Source: Parvularia atlantis
Lineage: Eukaryota > Opisthokonta > Rotosphaerida
NCBI GenBank assembly: GCA_943704415.1
Contig: CALSCO010002490.1
Location: 1-26,422 of the forward strand
Direction: 5' to 3'
DNA: 26,422 nt
Part shown: positions 23,285 to 26,422 of the stretch, in pieces
Position numbering within the stretch: the stretch's first letter is position 1
Layout: each line of letters opens with the position of its first letter
Translations under genes and position numbers: made by a program
The notes under the pieces: model-generated
Told to the model about the DNA's origin: nothing
Database searches by the model: none
The model's input: only the letters and a program-made list of their open reading frames with translations

Positions 23285-23322
23285 AGAGACACGGAAAGAA
23301 GACAGCCCGGTCCAGCGGGGTT
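23285..23322. other. 38-bp convergent junction
   Basis: The DCAF4-like gene (TAA at 23282-23284) and the MAP3K gene (stop ending at 23323) converge with 38 bp between stop codons. Their 3' UTRs must overlap or be almost absent. Confidence 0.7.
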
Positions 23323-26052
23323 TCAGATCTTCATCGGCGAAAGGTTGCAGGCGCCGCGGATGATCGCGATCCACGAGGTCATGTCGCCGTTGTCGGCCGC
23401 GCGGAACCGCCAAGGCCGCCCGCGGATCTTGACGCTGAACTCGAACGTGTTCGTGCCCGGGTCGTTCGTCTCCTGCGCGACGCGGTGAGCACCCGTGCGT
23501 GCAAAGATCGAGCGCGGCACGCACCTCCTGCACGGCGTCGATCATACCCAGGTTGTACACGACCATCAGCGGCTTGCCGTTGGCCTGCGGCGCGGCGTCA
23601 ATCGAGCCGCAGTGCAATAAGCACGAGGCGCACGTTGTCGTTGCGAAACACGGCCAGGAAGCGGTTCTCGGCGTCAAACTGAATGTAGCGCGGCTGCCAC
23701 GACTGCATCGCAAAGCCAAAGACGTGCCGCGTCATCAGCAGCTGCAGGTACCCGTCCTTGAACTGGCGCGCCGGCAGCGTCAGCACAGGCACCTCCGGCG
23801 TGCCGCACCGCACCCGCAGCGCCTCGGGCTTGCGCCGCAGCGACAGCCGGTAGTGGTACCGGTTCTCGCCTGCGCCCCAGCTGTGGATGATCGGGATGAG
23901 CGCCTCGCTGTCGTTGAGCCGGCGGGACTCTGTGCGCCGGCTGGTCAGTGCACACGCGGTGCTGCTGTGCGGTCGGGCGCACCGCCGTTGTCCTTGTCCT
24001 CCCACAGCGCAAACTCAGACACCTCCGCGCCCTTGAAGCCGTACTTGCGCAGCACGATTTGGATGACCTCCTCGACCGTCGTCGTCCTGCCACCGCGTCA
24101 GCACACGGCGCGGCACCGGCAAGCGGGCGGCGCACTCGGTCAAGAACGCCGTCTTGAAGGGCGAGTCGGACCGGATCGACTCGCCGTAGATGCGCACCGA
24201 CGTCGAGCCGGAGCTGGACGACTTTTCCTCCTGCACGCGGTCGCGTGAGCAGCGGTGAGCGCAAACGGGCAGTGCGCACGCCGAGCAGCGTCTCGTGCGA
24301 CGCCGTGATCTTCGAGTTGGACGAGAAGCCCTCGTTGAGCGTCTTGATCGTCGCCTTGAGCTGCGACGCCGACGTGATGTTCTGCGCACGAGGGCGGTGA
24401 GAAAAAGCGCGCACGCGAAGCAGGTGCAGCGGGTGCACCGAGGCGTCGCGCGCCGAATGCAGCCACGGGTGGTCCAGCAGCTCCGCGGCGGACGGGCGCG
24501 CGTTAATGTCCTTCTGGAAGCACTTGAGCAGCAGGTCCTCAAGGTTCTGCAAGGACGCGTGAGCGAGCGATGACAAGCTGGCAAGGGCCATACCGCGGTG
24601 ACCGTGCTCGGCAGCGGCGGGCGTTCCTCCTGCACGATGCGCACGATCGCGCCCTGCGGACGTGTTAGCCTTGCACGTGTACCAACGGGCGGCGCACCAT
24701 TGGGTTGAACTGGTGGTACGGCGGGTGCCCCGTGACGAGCTCGATCACCGTCGCGCCCAGCGACCAGATGTCGGACTTGGCCGTCGGCTGCACCTCCATC
24801 TGGATCACCTCGGGCGACACTGCGGTGAGGCGTGAGCGTCGGGGGTCAGGCTGAGCGGACGCGAGACGCACTCCAGTAGGGCGAGCCCATGCCCGCGCCG
24901 TTGTCCATGCCCATGTCGCCGCCACCGCCACCGATCGTCGTCGAGATGCCAAAGTCTGACGTGGGTGTGAGCGGTGCGATCGCGCGCATACGTGGCGCGT
25001 GCCAGCGAGCTTGACGACGCCCGTCTTGGTGAGCAGGATGTTGGCGCCCTTGATGTCGCGGTGCACCACGCCCTGCGAGTGCAGATAGTCGAGCCCGCGC
25101 AGCACCTGCCATCGCCATCAGCACCGCACGCAGCGCCAACACCGCACAGCGCACACCTGCCTGATGTAGACCGCGCACAGCTGCTCGGGAAAATTGCCAA
25201 ACTTCTTGACGATGTCGGTCAGCGCGCCGCCGTCGCAGTCTGTCGCGCGGCTGAGGCGAGCACGGGCGGGCGGGCGAGCACGCGCGCCACGCACACTCGA
25301 TCACGAGGTTGAGGTGGTCGGTCGTGCGGATGACGCTGAAGTACTTGACGATGTTCTCGTGGTTGAGCTTCTCAAGCAGCGCGATCTCAGACTGCGCCAC
25401 CGCATCAGCCTAGCAGCGGTCACGCACGTGCGGGCGTGTGCGCGCACCTCGAAAGCGACCACTGCGCTCTCGTCCATGATGCTCGCCTTCATCTGCTTGA
25501 TCGCCACAAACTCGCCTGGCGCCCGCCTCGGTCAGCGTCAGCGTCACCTCAACGGCACCGCACCGTTCTCCGAGTTGACACCGCGGAAGACCTTGCCAAA
25601 CTGGCCGCTGCCAAGCGAGTCGCCGAGCAGCTGAGCAAGCGGGCGTCAGTGCGGAATCCACCGACAGCGATCGCACGGCGCACGTATATCCCGACGGCCT
25701 CGCGTGCGCGCCGCTTCTTGGCAGCGGGCGGCGGCATCATCGGCCGTGACGGGCCCTTGAGGTCGCCGGCGACGCTGAGCCTTTGGCGCGGACGTTCGGG
25801 GGGCCGCGTCAGTGCTGACGACGTGATCAGTGCCATCGACGCACTTGCGCAGCCCGCCGGCGAGCGACGGCCGCTGCTTGCCGCGCAGATCCTCGCGGCT
25901 GTTGCGGCTGCGCGTCGCGTCAGCATCGATGCACGACGCACGGCAGCAGCCGCACACCGCTGCACGCGCGCGCCGCCGTCGAGGTTGAAGAACTTGCTCT
26001 GCTGACGCGTGCGCTCTTCACCGATGTTTGCCGGGCGCGACTTTTTCTCCAT
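23323..26052 (-). CDS. STE11/Cdc7-like MAP3K with C-terminal RA and PH domains
   Basis: Exons from the ATG at 26052: 26052-25958, 25907-25845, 25774-25684, 25630-25564, 25515-25448, 25391-25295, 25239-25157, 25105-25003, 24955-24872, 24819-24698, 24653-24594, 24546-24439, 24381-24280, 24230-24136, 24086-23983, 23929-23634, 23584-23525 and 23472-23323; 615 residues. Kinase ~82-347: [22 protein letters not shown] (K112), [30 protein letters not shown] (D205), DFGIST (D223), [39 protein letters not shown]-like fold ~393-482: [52 protein letters not shown] domain ~505-610: [45 protein letters not shown] with the conserved W in MTSWI. Inferred: a Ras/Rap-GTP- and lipid-recruited MAP3K. Intron 24956-25002 is GC-AG. 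A further 5' exon (ending 26107, joined by GTGCGC...CAG at 26053-26106) is likely, so the start is provisional. Confidence 0.9.
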
Positions 26053-26106
26053 CTGCGTCCGTCCTCCGCGTCACACGCGCGACGACGACGCGGCACGGCG
26101 GCGCAC

Positions 26107-26422
26107 CGTGTCGGCGCGGCTGCGCCCGCCCAGCTGCGCGGCGCGCGGGTCGTTCTCGATCGACTGCATCAGCTGCTTGTGCACCGCCGGCGGGATCTGC
26201 GGCGCCGCGTCGCGCGCGCGTCTCAGCCGCGTCGCATGTGTGTCTCAGGCGGCCCCTGCGCGTCGCATGCGCTGCGGGCCCTCCTCCCACGCCACGCCCG
26301 CCTCCGCCGCGTCGTGTTGTTTTTTCAAAGGGGTGCGAGAAGGGGATCGCGCAGGATGAGCCTCCCGCGCGCGTCCCGCACCGTGCACGTGCAGTTTGCA
26401 ACGCGCACGGTGGAAGGGGGGG
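26107..26422 (-). other. Unresolved right edge: probable 5' exon(s) of the MAP3K gene or 3' end of another gene
   Basis: On the minus strand, a frame from about 26193 to 26107 (IPPAVHKQLMQSIEND..., ending RADT) looks coding, follows a CTGAG...CGCAG acceptor-like sequence, and would join in phase to the MAP3K ATG exon through a 54-nt intron (26053-26106). Further upstream I cannot choose a frame. Alternatively the segment is the 3' end of a separate minus-strand gene, stopping near 26077. The edge ends in a G-rich run. Confidence 0.35.

Noticed and set aside
24382-24414. 33-nt intron in the MAP3K gene (donor GTGCGC at 24414)
   Set aside because: It is shorter than any other intron here; the donor GTGCAC at 24438 gives a normal 57-nt intron in the same phase.

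Overview
This is a very GC-rich, intron-dense nuclear segment from a unicellular eukaryote. The genes carry many tiny spliceosomal introns: I placed about 90, nearly all 44-78 nt and most starting GTGCGY. Reading phase closes at every junction, and most junctions fall where the protein families predict. The gene set (TNNI3K-, MTMR14-, DNAJC9-, ataxin-10-, CSN7-, DCAF4- and CEP120-like proteins plus MARK/KIN1-type and STE-type kinases) points to a protist close to the animal/fungal/amoeboid side of the tree that still builds centrioles. An apusomonad-like flagellate would fit, but that is a guess; nothing in the window fixes the species.

Layout, left to right. 1-3441 (+): 3' part of a large surface protein made of 47-residue Cys-rich repeats followed by many membrane spans. 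3596-4804 (+): DNAJC9-like J-protein. 5047-8950 (+): MTMR14-like phosphoinositide phosphatase, 18 exons. 9213-12623 (-): MARK/KIN1-type kinase with UBA-like and KA1 domains. 13241-16863 (-): a full-length TNNI3K-like ankyrin-repeat/TKL kinase, 22 exons. 16961-18679 (+): ataxin-10. 18717-19749 (-): COP9 signalosome subunit 7, with a (GA)n microsatellite in an intron. 20083-21740 (-): short CEP120-like centriolar protein. 21782-23284 (+): DCAF4-like WD40 protein. 23323-26052 or further (-): STE11/Cdc7-like MAP kinase kinase kinase with a C-terminal Ras-association domain and a PH domain. The last ~300 bases are unresolved.

Packing is extreme. Two convergent pairs have stop codons only 37 and 38 bp apart, and divergent start codons are 41 and 97 bp apart, so promoters must be shared or very small. 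There is no operon-like theme. Three protein kinases and a phosphoinositide phosphatase make the window rich in signalling, and CSN7 and DCAF4 both belong to cullin-RING ligase biology.

The most notable observations are: (i) about 11 of about 90 introns appear to be GC-AG, far above the usual rate; (ii) a TNNI3K-like kinase, best known as a vertebrate cardiac kinase, with the whole architecture conserved in a protist; (iii) a MAP3K-RA-PH fusion; (iv) a reduced CEP120 that begins at the second C2-like domain. No mobile elements, viral remnants, CRISPR arrays, tRNAs or rRNAs were recognised.
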